Shown one piece after another: positions 47,933 through 60,090 of a stretch of DNA of 64,000 bases. Numbering within the stretch: position 1 is the stretch's first letter; each line of letters begins with the position of its first letter. Below the pieces are notes generated by a model. The model saw only the letters and a program-made list of their open reading frames with translations, did no database searches and was not told the DNA's origin. The translations under genes and the position numbers were made by a program. Source of the stretch: Saposhnikovia divaricata (lineage: Eukaryota; Streptophyta; Magnoliopsida; Apiales; Apiaceae); NCBI GenBank assembly GCA_036435485.1, contig CM071600.1:158794546-158858545 (forward strand), given 5' to 3'.

Positions 47933-48827
47933 TCAGTTCACAATAAGATCAGAGGCAACAACATCAAGATCTTCACCCAAATCAGGTAAGGCAGCATACA
48001 CTTTATCCATATCATCACTGGTACCAACAGAAACCAACTCACCAACCAACTTTTCTTCAATTTTCTTAACAGTTTCAAGATCAATAGTCTCAATCATTTT
48101 ACCTTTATCTTTATTGACTTTTCCCTCTAGATTCTCAACCCTATTGTGAAGTTCAAAATTTGACTCTTTAAAGGCATCAACTTCTAAACTTAGCTTATTG
48201 ACCTCTTCCCTAAGAATAGCATAGACATCAGTTTTTGGTGCAAGGGAAGGAATAACAATTCTGTTGGGGTGGCTAGTTTGACAGTTCTTAAGAGTGAGTT
48301 TGGGTTGAGTGAGCCCATTAATAGCACAAAAATCCTTCTTGTTTAGATGCATCCTAGACATATGCACATAATGGGTTTCAAATATAGATGTCAAGAGCAA
48401 ACCATATGGCATGTAATCAGTGTTACAGGCATTTATCATATTTAGCACAATCACATAACTGACATTGAAATCTATGGTATTGGACACTATCTTAAACATG
48501 ACTTTTAAATCAACAAAGTCAAAGAAGTTATCATGTTTGGGCTTTAGCAAGACATTTTCCCTAAAAATTATGGCTAGTTGTTGAAACCTAGGTAGAAAAT
48601 TTCTAAAATGGATAGCAAATTCTCTTACACAAAGACCCTCAGGCACATCTTCTTCACAAAACAGACCAAGAAACAATTCAAACTCACTTTGGTTAAAAAC
48701 AAACTTTTCAAAGATGTTGACACAAGGAAGGTCAGAAGGTTTGTTTCCTAACCTAAGAGACTTGCTAAGCATATTATGATCAACATAGATGTTTTTACCA
48801 TTCACAAAGGAACTCAAGTAGAAAACC
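47933..48827 (-). pseudogene. Sirevirus env-like/additional ORF, C-terminal part (3' of the solo LTR)
   Basis: A - strand frame is open from the insertion junction to the stop at 47933-47935. An internal ATG at 48817 gives 294 codons, but the true protein starts upstream at 50877. Residues about 61-160 of this part (REFAIHFRNFLPRF, then MPYGLLLTSIFE) match the conserved region of the extra ORF found downstream of pol in Sireviruses. Residues about 196-236 (ILREEVNKLSLEVDAFKESN onward) form a predicted coiled coil. The end is acidic. Function is unknown. No signal peptide or transmembrane segment is seen here. The ORF is cut from its N-terminus by the solo LTR at 48828-50331. Confidence 0.8.
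48823..48827. repeat. Target-site duplication AAACC, left copy
   Basis: AAACC at 48823-48827 is repeated at 50332-50336. Removing the insert and one copy leaves the env-like frame continuous. Confidence 0.9.
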
Positions 48828-50331
48828 TGTTAACACTAAAACACGCAAGAGTACGTGGTCACAAGTAATATAGATAGAAGTCAAGTTCGTTCCCACAGAG
48901 ATCTGGTTAGGTTTCAATTCAGTTCATGCACCTATGTAACAATGTATGATTATTATTCACTGCTAAGACAAATAACAAGATTAAGTTTTTACTAACTATA
49001 ATTAACTAAGATACAAATTAAAAAACTAAAAATTACTAACTAATGAGAATTAAAATTGAATTACTTATATGCGAGAAAACATGGAATCCTAACTTCATCA
49101 TCTACTTTACTTAGAGTTGATGCCTTTAATCAATGCATGTGATGGTTTTGATATCTGATCAGACAACACGGAACAAGTATACGCTACTTCTCAGTATACG
49201 AATACCAAACTAAACATACATCTACAAAAGAGATAGAAGATGAATAGACACCAATCATGCTTAGACCCTATATCTCTACAGAATTTGAAAACATAACGGT
49301 TGAAGAACAAGTTATCTATTAAGATCACATAGGGCAGCATAATATCTCTATTTATGCTACAAATCATGATGTTAAAACATCAACCTATCCTATGCTAGCA
49401 TGGCAAGTTCTAAATCTCAAGATCCACTCTCGTTTCGCAAGAGATTAACAAATTAGATGTTCATGACGCATCTAAACACATGAAACACAACCATACGAGG
49501 ATATAAAGAATTCATCACACATAAATCTTTAAAGAAATCAAACTACTAAGCTACATAGATAAATCCGTTAGAATCCCATGACAACGATTAGCTCATAATC
49601 GAACCGCTCGTCATCATGGGATCTGATGAAACCATGATAATTAACAAAGTATGAAAGAAATAAGCAATAATATTATTAAAACTAAGAGTTGAGAAAACAA
49701 ATCTATGATACAAAAGATGAAGTAGATCTAGATCCGTTGCTTGTCACGAGCGTTGAATCTTTCTCCCCTTTTCTCCCTTGCAGATCTAAGCTGTATTATG
49801 TACAAGATATCTAATTGTCTAATTGTCTAATTACAATGCTAAGATGTGTTTATATAGGCTCTAGATTTCTTACCCAGCAAGAAATTACCTTCTATTACAA
49901 TTAGAATTCGATTTAGGTACTAACAACTGCCCAAAATACAATTAGAACTTGAAAAGGGCAAAACAGTAATTTTCCAGCCTTGCTTCACAAAGAACACGTG
50001 CGCGAATTTTAACTACACGCTCCCTGCACCTGCTATCTGTCCCAGGTTGTAGAAAATCTCTCAAGCTTCGTGTGAGCTGTAAGATCGCTGAAAACGGACT
50101 TCTGGAACTCCAGATATTGCCAAAACAGTGTAGACTGCGCAACCTTCCCGGAAAATCCGAATTTTAATCAATTAATCCTCCAAACACGATAGAAGCATTC
50201 ACCCATAATCGACATTCTTGTAAATCTTCACAACTAAATAAAACACATCAAAACTACAACAAACTTGAGTCCAAGACAATCAATTTAAGCCGAATTGAAG
50301 CGATCCAAGAGGATATAAAATCCACTTATCA
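48828..50331 (-). mobile_element. Solo LTR, 1504 bp, inserted in the env-like ORF
   Basis: It begins TGTTAACACTAAAACACG and ends ATCCACTTATCA on the + strand, bounded by TSD AAACC. On the - strand it opens TGATAAGTGGATTTTATATC and has a TATA box (CTATATAAAC, about 49850-49859) with downstream leader sequence, so - is the likely sense. No PBS, PPT or coding region is attached. Frames inside (such as 49942-50142) have no family features. Superfamily is uncertain; the opening resembles gypsy LTRs. Confidence 0.88.
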
Positions 50332-50877
50332 AAACCCCATCAACTCTCTGTTGAACCTCCATATTAGCATAGAATTCAGTAATTAAATGAGTATAGAAAT
50401 TTTGACCCCTACAGAATACAAAGTTTTCTTATTTAATAGATGTAAACATGCTGTGAACATCACCACCTTGTGGAACATACACCATCATTCCTGGTTGGTT
50501 ATTTTTGAGCATTCTATTGAGTTTACCAGTATTGGCAAGCCTCACTAGGGTAGGGCTTGGAGGTTTGATGTTTGGTCTAGCTTTGTGGGAGTTAACATAG
50601 TTTTCAGAAATGGACATGGCTTGAAAAGCTATGTTAGGGTTAGGGTTTCTAAAAATAGGCAGCTTATTTGTATGTGAAAAATAAGCATGTTCATTGAGGT
50701 TTGAGGGTTCATGTTTGATTTTCTTGTGGTAATGCTCTTTGGAGCTGTTTGGTGACAGTAAGGTGTGAAGGGAGCATAGAGGTTATGGTTAAAATCTCTC
50801 CTATTCATGGTAGGGAACAAAGGAAGAAGTTGGAGATTTTTGGCTTTTGGGTTCGGGTTTAATGGTGTAAATTCCAT
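50332..50877 (-). pseudogene. Sirevirus env-like/additional ORF, N-terminal part
   Basis: ATG 50877 opens MEFTPLNPNPKAKNL, a proline- and asparagine-rich start. A one-base frame change near 50740 shifts into the frame containing PIFRNPNPNIAF and MSISENYVNSHKARP (50617 onward), then MVYVPQGGDVHSMF. An in-frame TAA follows at about 50429-50431, after which the same frame continues (FYTHLITEFYANMEVQQ) up to the solo LTR. The frame resumes at 48827 beyond it. The ORF is therefore broken three ways: frameshift, nonsense codon and insertion. Confidence 0.65.
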
Positions 50878-50937
50878 AAGAGGAATAATACAAGTGCAGG
50901 TGAGAGTGTGTGTGAATGTTATGCATGAACACATAAG

Positions 50938-50945
50938 TATATATA
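50938..50945 (-). promoter_or_regulatory. TATA-like box upstream of the env-like ORF
   Basis: On the - strand CCTATATATACTTATG lies about 60 nt before the ATG at 50877. It is a candidate internal promoter, parallel to the TATA at 661 in the other copia element. Confidence 0.4.
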
Positions 50946-51359
50946 GGCAGATAGCATGGAAGATGATAAATTAAAATCTACACATGTTATCACAAAAGAT
51001 TTTGACACACAAATGATGATGTAAGTTGATCAGTCTATAGTGCAAGCATTTAATGAGATGCATGAGCATGCAAGAACAGATTATAGATGTATCAGATAGC
51101 ATGCATAAGTATGACCTAAAGACACATTGGTTTTATAAATTAAATATCTTTTAAAAACAATAGATGATGCTAGCTATAGGGAAATCTTTTAAATGAATTG
51201 CAAAGCATGCATGGATAAGTCATATAGATATGAAATTTAATGTCACTGACAGAGAGACTTGTTGATGCATATGTCCTTTGATTTTTGCTTTTGTCCCTTA
51301 TTGCATAACAAACTAAGACCAAATTCGGATGTATATGCAGGTGGCATATTCTTGCAGGT

Positions 51360-51366
<7 letters not shown>

Positions 51367-51419
<53 letters not shown>
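51367..51419. repeat. (AT)n microsatellite
   Basis: About 53 bp of uninterrupted AT. Confidence 0.95.
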
Positions 51420-51421
<2 letters not shown>

Positions 51422-51932
51422 TGATTCACTTCAGTACATAGAATAATATGTTAATTAAATTAGATGCTTGATGTACAGTGATCAGTGGTGCATGCAGGAA
51501 GGTTTACTAGACATATGGGTGTAAGAGTGTGTGAGCAAGACTCACAGAATATCATAAATGAGCAAGTAAGATATATTTTTTTTGGAATCGCATGCCATAT
51601 TTGACTTTTCAAAGTATGCAAATAAGGGGACAAGTAGCTGAATCTACAAAAAGCTATCTCCTAAAGGCAAATTTATACTTCCTAAAGTCCACTGTGGTCA
51701 CTTCTCATTAATGCCAAGATACCACTTTTATACTAGAGGAATAAATTAATGTCTTCAGGTACCATATATTACACATAATTGATTGATAGAGAATATGCAC
51801 ACCAAACCAACAGACTATATTGCATTTAAGGAGCCCAGATCACATATTGACTAAGTCATGTAATATAAACAAGCATGCACTGCAAGACAGGACACATCTA
51901 CCACTTCACAAACCATATGATAATATCAAGTA

Positions 51933-51936
<4 letters not shown>

Positions 51937-51990
<54 letters not shown>
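51937..51990. repeat. (AT)n microsatellite
   Basis: About 54 bp of uninterrupted AT. Confidence 0.95.
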
Positions 51991-51993
<3 letters not shown>

Positions 51994-53544
51994 AGTATGA
52001 ATCCTATTTATCTGAGTGGTCGTTTATCACCCCAGTGTCCAGATACTGGGATTCTCAACAGGATTCCCAGCCAAGGCTTTGGGTGAGGGCAAGTGTGTGA
52101 GTGAATGCATGATATACCAATTAATCTAGTTACTACAGTGCTGTCATCACTATTTCAAACACACAGTCATACCAAAGATACAACCAAACTAATTCTTATT
52201 CAAATGTTGACTATATTAACTGCCATATTGACATTAGACACCAAGTGCAAACAAGGATTATCATAAAAACAATGTCAATAATCAAACTGAGGATAATCAC
52301 CAAGAAAATTCAGATTATTTCACACTTCAGAGCACTTATTTGACCAACTCAACCTGGTATTGACATAATCCACACTAGAACAGTGTTGGCAACAAATATC
52401 ATCACATAATTGATATCCCAAAATATTCATGTAATTCTATCAGATATTATAACACTTTTGTTTTCCACATAACATAATTAATCCAAAGATCATATAAATT
52501 GTATTACCATGACAGAAATACATATATTATAACTCAATTATAATTGTTTCTCACACTAGAACCAAAATGATTTAGCATAGACTCATAACTTCAATTAAGT
52601 ATCATATCAAACATCCGAGCGTTCAACTTATCCACATAAGAGTTCAATATAGTTCAAGATATCACAAAGAGATTCAATAAAGTATAAGATATCATATGAG
52701 AATTCTCAGAAAACACACGAGTTTTTGAGTTTCATCAAAATTATACCTTAGCCCGAGGCCTCGTAGTCTTCTCGGAGGATTACCGATTCCAAACTCATTC
52801 GAAGACCGAGTCCACTCGCTGAGTCGACTCACCGCGTTGCACCGATTCCAATGATTCAAACCCTTACTAAGCTCGATTGGAGACTTTTTAACACAACGAA
52901 GACATTAATTAAAGTTGTCTTTAACATTTCTACACAAAACACTCAAGTGGCGAATTAGGGTTTTGAATAAATCGTAAATAAACTGAAATAGAGTGTTCGT
53001 GTGTGTATATAGTGTATATATGTATATATCTGTTGATTTTGAACCATAAATCGAGATCGATTGAGACAATAACGACTGATTATCAAAACCATTCGATCTA
53101 ACCTAACTCAGCGTTGATTCGTACAGATTATGAGGTTAATCGGTACAAAAGATGAAATTAGACTCGATTTGGTGTATAAATCATTGTATATGGTCGAGTA
53201 TTTAGGGTTTTTGATCGGAAATTTTGAGAAAGCGACAAGAGAGATGAGAGAGTTTGAAAGTAAGGTTTGAGAGAGAGACTCATGCGGCTTTGAACAGTAT
53301 ACACTAAAATGAATATCGTGTGTATAATTTATATATATATTTTATAAATGAAAGGCTAGGATTAAATCATCATTAAAATGGATGGTCAGGATTGTAGGGT
53401 TTTTAATGTATTGGGCTGGGTCAGCTGAGTTGGGCTGGACTGACTAATGGACTGGGTCAAAATAATTCTGAAAATAATATGGGCCTGTTTGGCTCCACTT
53501 ATTCTAGGTAACTTATGCCTTATAAGTTGATAAGAGCTTATGGG

Positions 53545-53976
53545 GGGTGTTTGCCTATTTAAGTTTTGGCTCAACTTATAACTTATATGTTGATAAGTTG
53601 AATGTTAGATATCCTTAACATTCAACTTATTCTTATAACTTATTTCTCGATACACGCAATATATAATATCCTTCAAATCTTCAAAATCATATATCTTTTG
53701 ATCCGTTCATTAGAAAATTGATATGTATATATCAAATTACTCTACTCATCGAGATCTATCCATTGACATCCATTGATATATATTAAAAAACAAATTTTTT
53801 GAAAATAATAAAAAAAGTTTAACTTATAAGTTCTGATTTACCAAACACTCTACTGATTTATAAGTTCTGATTTATAAAACACTTTACTGACTTAAAAGTT
53901 CTGCTCTACTTATCACTTATATGACATTTATGCTTATAAGTCATAAGCTACTCTTCTTAACATACCCCAAACACCC
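53545..53976. mobile_element. MITE-like element, about 432 bp
   Basis: It opens GGGTGTTTG and ends with the inverse CAAACACCC. Inside, TTATAAGTT/AACTTATAAG words recur as in common plant hAT/PIF-type MITEs with GGGTGTTTGG ends. A clear TSD was not found. A similar GGCCTGTTTGGC start at about 53484 may be a second, truncated copy. Confidence 0.6.
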
Positions 53977-54338
53977 ACTATATATATTTTCGAAAATAGT
54001 TTTAAAATCTAATAATAATTATTATATACATATCGATATAATAATTTATTATGAATATTAGACATTATACTAATATTTTGATTTTTTGTATTTAGCTAAA
54101 TATAATTTATTTAGTATCTCAAAAATATTTCCGAACTTAATTCCGATAAATATTTGCTCGAATAGTTTTATCTTTAACCGTAAGAAAATCAAGTTCTCGA
54201 TAAAACCCGATCGATAAAGTTTCATATGTTATCATTATCGATAAATCTGAGTTTTAGAGATTTAATCGTCCGGAAAGATATCTTTTTCGTGAGATGACTA
54301 TAAATAATGATAAATATTCTCACAAAATATATAAACCA
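53977..54338 (-). other. Non-coding stretch downstream of pol
   Basis: AT-rich, with CGATAAA words. No gene is seen between the RNase H stop and the MITE. Confidence 0.4.
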
Positions 54339-55169
54339 TTATTTTGGAATTTCCAACATTCCTAAATCCAATCGGAGTTTAGTGAATCTTTCGGAATCCA
54401 ATGGTTTTGTGAATGTGTCTGCGAGATTGAACTCAGTTTCGATATGAGTCATTTTTATATCGCCTTTATTGACATGATCACGTAAAAAATGATGTCTCAC
54501 ATCTATATGCTTAGATCTTGAATGTAACATGGGATTTTTGCTAAGATCGATAGCACTCATGTTATCGCATAAGATTGAGATCACATCAAATTTAGTATTA
54601 TAGTCGGCTAATGTTTGCTTCATCCATAATATTTGAGCACAACATTTTGCGACCGCTATATATTCAGCTTCCGTTGTGGAAATAGATACTGAATTTTGTT
54701 TCTTGGAAAGCCAAGATACTAGGCATCCTCCCAAAAACTGACATGTACCACCTGTACTTTTTCTGTGGACTAAATGCCCGGCATAGTCCGAATCAAAAAA
54801 ACATACTAAGTTGAATGGTACTCCTTTTGGATACCAAAGACCTACGTCAGTGGTTCCTTTTAGATATCTCAATATCCGTTTTACTGCGGATAAGTGAGAT
54901 TCCTTTGGTGCTACTTGAAATCTAGCACATTTACAAACACTATATTGAATATCGGGATGGCTTGCGGTTATATAAAGCAAGTTACCAATCATGTCTCGAT
55001 ATTTCTTAGTGTCAACGGGTATTCTTTTGGGATCTTCTGTTAATTTATCAGAAGTCGACATAGGAGTAGATATGGGTTTTGAATTTTCCATCTCAAATTT
55101 CTTTAGCATCTCTTTGCAATATTTCGATTGTGAAACATGGATGCCTTCGTCAGATTGCTTAATTTGCAA
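54339..55169 (-). pseudogene. Sirevirus copia RT C-terminus and RNase H
   Basis: An open - strand frame of 276 codons ends at TAA 54339-54341. The first third is the RT connection region (CKEMLKKFEME, STPMSTSDKL, YRDMIGNLLYIT). RNase H follows with FFDSDYAG (D126/D128), STTEAEYIA (E167/E169), CDNMSAI (D202) and HIDVRHHF (D223), so its acidic residues are present. The end is NLADTFTKPLD and LGMLEIPK. It is separated from the upstream RT by a frameshift (about 55190-55210) and stops, so the polyprotein cannot be made as one chain. The internal ATG at 55169 is not the true start. Confidence 0.92.
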
Positions 55170-56182
55170 TCATAAAAAGAAATTCAATTCACCCATCATA
55201 CTAATTCGAATTCTTTGTTCATATTGTCAGAGAATTCTTTACATAGTGCATCATTGGTTGAACCAAATATGATGTCATGTACGTATATTTGTACAAGCAA
55301 GATACCATCTTTTTCTTATCTTGTAAATAAGGTTTTATCGGTTGTTCCCATTTTAAAATTGTTTTCTAATAGGAACTTGCTCAACCTTTCATACCAAGCT
55401 CTTGGGGCTTGTTTTAAGCCGTATAAAGCTTTGTATAACTTGTATACATACTCCGGATGCGTGGCATCTTCAAAACCGGGAGGTTGCTTGACATAAACTT
55501 CTTCTTCTAATATCCCGTTTAAGAAGGCCGATTTGACATCGATTTGGTATACTTTGAAATCTGTATGACACGCGTATGCTAATAGCATCCAAATCAATTC
55601 GATTTGTGCTACGGGTGCATAAGTTTCATCAAAGTCTATCCCTTCCTTTTGGGTATAGCCTTGAGCGACTAATCTCGCTTTATTTCTAACAACCGTTCCA
55701 TTTTCATCTAACTTGTTTCTAAATACCCACTTGGTTCCAATTATGGAAGTATCTTTGGGTTTTGGAACAAGTTCCCAAACTTTGCTACAAGTGAATTGTA
55801 GTAATTCCTCTTGCATAGCCGAGATCCAATCTTCGTCTAGCAAAGCTTCTTTAGCGGTCTTAGGTTCGATTTGAGATAGAAAACTAGGATGATTCACAAC
55901 ATTTTGTACTTTTGACCGCGTTTGAACTCCTTTATTTAAGTCTCCAAGAACATTATCTAGTGGATGACTTCTAATAATAGGAATTTCTTTAGGAAGTTCT
56001 ACTTCCATTTCGGCTAATTCTAATGGATTTCTTGGTATGGGAGTTCCAAGATCTATATTTTCGAATTGTCGAATAATATTTTCTACATCGTCTTGTTCAA
56101 CTTTATCATTTTCAACAAGATCTTTGTACTTTGATGGTGGTTTGCTTTCATCAAATGCAACATTCATAGATTCTTCCACCAC
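55170..56182 (-). pseudogene. Sirevirus copia reverse transcriptase, broken, YVDD changed to YVHD
   Basis: The - strand frame from 56182 starts inside the integrase tail (VEESMNVAFDE) and enters RT at about residue 115 (DWISAMQEELLQF, KWVFRNKLDE, GIDFDETYAPV). Motif A is QIDVKSAFLNG (D215), followed by KALYGLKQAPRAW. A stop at 55316 ends this open part, but the same frame continues with GILLVQIYVHDIIFGS at about 55250-55300, where the catalytic pair DD has become HD. A frame change then leads to the RNase H part. RT copies the RNA genome into DNA. This copy should be inactive on both counts. Confidence 0.92.
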
Positions 56183-57385
56183 AATTGTTTTAAGATTGAA
56201 TACTCGATAGGCTTTGCTATTTGTAGAGTATCCAAGAAATATACCTTCATTTGATTTAGGATCAAATTTGGTAAGATAGTCTTTCGAGTTTAATATGAAG
56301 CATTTGCATCCGAATACTTGAAAGTAACTTAGTTTCGGTGTTTTGCCAAAATAAAGCTCGTAAGGAGTCTTTTGAGTTATTGGTCATAGCAAAACCCGAT
56401 TAAGAATATGGCAAGAAGTAGACATCGCTTCGGCCAAAAAATATTTAGGTCGACGATATTCATTTAGCATTGTGCTTGCCATTTCTTATAAAGTCATGTT
56501 CTTCCTTTCAACTACTCCATTTGATTGTAGAGTGTAAGGAGCAGAAAAATTGTGTGTGATTCCATTTTCATCATAAAAGTTCATAAAACTAGAATTCTCA
56601 AATTCTTTACCATGATCAGTCCATATATAGACTATGGTACTATTTTGTTGATTTTGAATTCTTTTACATAGAGAAGAAAAAGATTCAAAAGCATCACTTT
56701 TAGATTTGAGAAATTCCGTCCACGTGAATCGTGAATAATCATCAACGATTACTAACGTGTATGAACAACCTCCGAGACTTTGTATTGGAACCGGACCAAT
56801 AAGATCCATATGTAAAAGCTCGAGAGGTCTAGAAGTTGATACCATGAATTTAGCTTTGTGAGAGGCTCGAATTTGTTTTCCAATTTTGCAAGCTTCACAA
56901 GTATGTTCTTTTTGATAATTCAATTTTGGTATACCTCGTACATGATCTTTAGTTGATATGTTTTTAATCAACTTCATATTTGCATGCCCTAATCTTCGAT
57001 GCCATAGCCAAGGGTCATCGTTTGTTGTGATTAGGCATACATTATCATTCTTGCTCATGTCACATGTGTAGACATTTTTGTTTCTAGGGCAAGTGAGAAT
57101 CAATTTCCAATCTTTGTCTAAAATACAACAATGAGTAGTATAGAAAATTACCTTGTAATCATTGTTGTAAAGTTGACTTATCGAGAGAAGATTGTACTTT
57201 AGTCCCGTGACTAGTTGTACATTTGAAATCTTGAAGCGACTATTCCCGATGTCTCCGATGCCAATAATATTTCCTTTACTACTATCTCCAAATGTGACAC
57301 TACCCGCAGTGACCTTTTTAATGTTGTTCAATAGTGACTCATTACCGATCATGTGTCGTGAACATCCACTATCAAGGTACCACAT
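56183..57385 (-). pseudogene. Sirevirus copia protease end and integrase
   Basis: From 57385 the frame opens WYLDSGCSRHM, the aspartic protease active-site DSG. The integrase zinc-binding part has H129, H134, C163 and C166 (WHRRLGHAN, TCEACKIGK). The catalytic triad is D194 (HMDLIGP), D257 (WTDHGKEF) and E293 (NGVVERKN), with the expected DX35E spacing. The frame is open to a TAA at 56474-56476. The following C-terminal part (FGCKCFILN, NEGIFLGYSTNSKAYRVFN) continues in the same frame with a second stop near 56385, and then joins RT. The enzyme would insert the cDNA into the host genome. Confidence 0.92.
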
Positions 57386-58546
57386 GTCTTGCTTAGCGGC
57401 AAGACAAACCTACAAAATAGATCAATTAAATTTATAGGTACCCTTTTGTCTTGAAGGTCCTGGGGTTTGTCCATCATAAATAATATTCGAATTTGCATGA
57501 TAAAATCTAGGCATAGAGTTATCATTGTTAGGCATGTAGATATTTTTAGGTGCATGATGTCTAACATGATGTTGTGGATATCTAGTATTATCATAAACTC
57601 TAGAATTAACACGATGCATATTATTTCTAGCATTTGCAAAGTAGGGAGCATTTTGAGGATAGAAATTATGAATGGGAGCATGTTGATTTCTAGATGCATA
57701 CCTACTAGCATTGTTATAGTGCATTGTGTTTTTATTTTGATACATACTAGGTTGTTGGAACCTTTGTTGCTTTTGACCATTATAAGCAACTTTGTTGAAT
57801 GGTACTTGTTTTTCAACCTTCTTGTATGGTTTTGATCCTTTACGAATCCATACATGCTTCCCCTTAAATTCACCACTCTTGAATTTGCAATATAAGACAG
57901 AATGTCCATCTTTGTTGTAATAAGTACATTTTAAGGATTATGGTTTAGGAGGAGCTATTATAGGTTGCACTCTTGGTTGAACATCTCTTTTAGGAGGAGC
58001 GTTCTTATCATATCCTAGACCTTCATGATTATAGGAAACTTTTGAGTGTACCATTTTATCTAACATCTCATTGCCTTTAGTAAATCTTTGAACAACAGTT
58101 TCAAGATTTTATTTTTCTTCTTTGAAGGCATCAATCTTGTTGTTAAAGAATCTTGCTTGATCCATAACTTGAGATATGAGCTTGAAATTTTCTTCTTTCA
58201 ATCTTTGAGTTTCTTTTTGTAATTCTTTTTCTTTTAACTCAAAGATTTGTGATAGTTCATTCTCTTTTTCAAGACTGTTTTCTTGAGATTGAGATGTTGC
58301 ATTATTTTGAACTATAGATTCATTTAGAATCTTTAGGTTCAATAGATCAACATGAAGTTTGTTCATGTTGTCTTTGAGTTGTAACCTCTCATTTTCCAAC
58401 TCTTCTACTTGAAGTACTAAAGATACATTTTCTACTTCAAGATTGAGAGCGTTGTCTTTGAAGTTGTTGACTTCAACTTTCAAGAGATGATTTTGATCAT
58501 TTAAAAATGTCATTTCATTCTCGTTTTGAGTTTGTATCTCCATCAT
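57386..58546 (-). pseudogene. Sirevirus gag C-terminal region: coiled coil and second CCHC knuckle
   Basis: From 58546 a frame (MMEIQTQNENEM) runs through about 145 codons of strongly heptad-like coiled coil (LQVEELENERLQLKDNMNKL, ELKEKELQKETQRLKEE). A stop follows at 58109-58111. The same frame continues through a proline-rich part and an in-frame TAA (about 57940) to CTYYNKDGHSVLYCKF. This is a CCHC knuckle in which the second cysteine is tyrosine. An Asn/His/Arg-rich basic stretch (57745-57422) leads to two stops just before the protease. This gag architecture with an internal coiled coil is known from Sireviruses. Confidence 0.8.
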
Positions 58547-60025
58547 CCGAGTAAATTTTTACTTTGAGTATGATACATTTCCTCAAGTTTCATTTTCTCG
58601 GACCATAATGAATGAAGTCTTTTATCAACATCTTTATACTTATTGTTGATACCTACTACAAGCTCAATTAAATCATATTTACTCATATCAACTAGATTCA
58701 AGTTAGATTCATCTAATTGCAATTTATTTGAGATGTAGTTGAGATTAGAACTTACCTCTTGATGAGAAGTGGAGGCTCCCGTTGAAGTAGCTTCATCCCC
58801 GATAGCCATTAAGCACAAGTTGACAACTTCTTCACTAGCTTTCGGAGCTTCTTCATCTTCACTTAGATCCCAACCATTTTCGGCCACGAGAGTTCTTCCT
58901 TTAGAAAGCTTAGGACATTCTCTTTTGAAGTGACACGATTGCTTACACTCGAAGCACACTTCTTGTGTTTCCACCGGATTTTGTTCCTTATATTTTGGAG
59001 GAGTGTAAGGAGGATTATTATTGTTGTTGGCATTATTATATGCATTTGTATTTTGAGTGCCTATGCCTTTGTTATAGCTCGTTGTTGGAAAATTACTCTT
59101 ATAGATAGGACTATAATTTTGAGAGTAATTAGGCCTTCATTTAGAGTTAAAAACTCTTTGTTGATTATTTAATTTTAGGAAGCCTTTTCCGTATCTTTGA
59201 GCTTTGCTTTGTAGCACACGACGAAGTTGTCTCATTAGTAACGCAATTTCGCTTTCATCGAGATCTTGGAGTTCTTCGTTTAACTCCTCGTCATTTTCAT
59301 TTTCATCGATTAATATAGCCTTTAAAGCCATATTTTTCTTTTTGTCTTCCACTTTAGGAATGACCTTATCCGGAATATTGTCTTCTTCGTATGCACGAAG
59401 ATTTCCGAATAAACTATCAATGTCATAATCATTTAGATTATGCATTTCTTTTATAGTAGTAACTTTAACCTTCCAACTAGGAGGTAAAGATTTTAGAACT
59501 CTTCGGTTCTTTTCATTCCGAGTATAACTCTTTCCGAGTTGAGATAATTCATCGATTATACGAGTAAATCTTGTTTCCATATCGATGATATTTTCTCCCT
59601 CTTGGAGTTTAAAGTTCTCGTATTCTTGGATTAAAGTATCCATTCGAGAATCTTTTATATCGATGGTTCCTTCGTAGGTAACCACTAATTTGTTCCACAT
59701 TTTTTGTGCGGACTTGCAATTGTTTACTTTTTTATATTCATTTTCTGTAAGTGCACTTGTGAGAACCATTTCTGCTTTCGGCAGTATTCATCATATTTTC
59801 TTCGGCGAGAGTGTATTCACTAACCTTCTTTTCAACAATGACACCGTCAACTGTTTCGATAGGAATAAAACCTCCGTCTTCTATGGCCATCCAAACTTTG
59901 ACTCCTTGATATCTAGCATAGATGCGAAACCTCGTTTTCCATGTTGCAAAGTTGGTGCCATCAAATAGAGGAGGGCGAGAGATAGATAGGCCTTCACCGC
60001 AACCTATGGTATTTAGATACGCCAT
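58543..60025 (-). pseudogene. Sirevirus gag, N-terminal part with first CCHC knuckle
   Basis: ATG 60025 opens MAYLNTIGCGEG, followed by PLFDGTNFATWKTRF (DUF4219-type gag start). A one-base shift near 59760 leads to the frame from 59769 carrying the UBN2/retrotrans-gag core (MWNKLVVTYEGT, LIQEYENFKLQEGE, RRVLKSLPPSWK). An in-frame TGA at 59137-59139 is followed by more gag and the zinc knuckle CFECKQSCHFKREC (CX2CX4HX4C) at about 58920-58965. An acidic stretch (SEDEEAPK) and a second frame change near 58560 lead to the coiled-coil part. Gag forms the virus-like particle and binds the element RNA. The start was chosen because it lies 80 bp inside the PBS and begins the conserved domain. Confidence 0.88.
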
Positions 60026-60090
60026 GTAGGATCACTTTTTGTTGTGCCTGTAAATCTTCAAATCACTCAACAAACACGTTAAAAAGCACT

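Larger units (their letters stand above)
50946..53544 (-). other. Long spacer between pol and the env-like ORF, promoter/leader-like
   Basis: No coding region is recognised. (AT)n microsatellites lie at 51367-51419 and 51937-51990. At about 52740-53310, on the - strand, there are features of a plant 5' region: TATA-like runs near 53010-53030, AAACCCTAA telo-box words (52953-52964 and about 53205), and a higher-GC block ending in GGGCTAAG|GTATAATT, which looks like a splice donor (about 52744-52750). This could be the leader and first intron of a transcript for the env-like ORF, or unrelated captured sequence. Confidence 0.35.

Noticed and set aside
57192..59428. + strand frames of 74-122 codons opposite gag-pol
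   Set aside because: They are antisense shadows of well-supported integrase and gag coding sequence.
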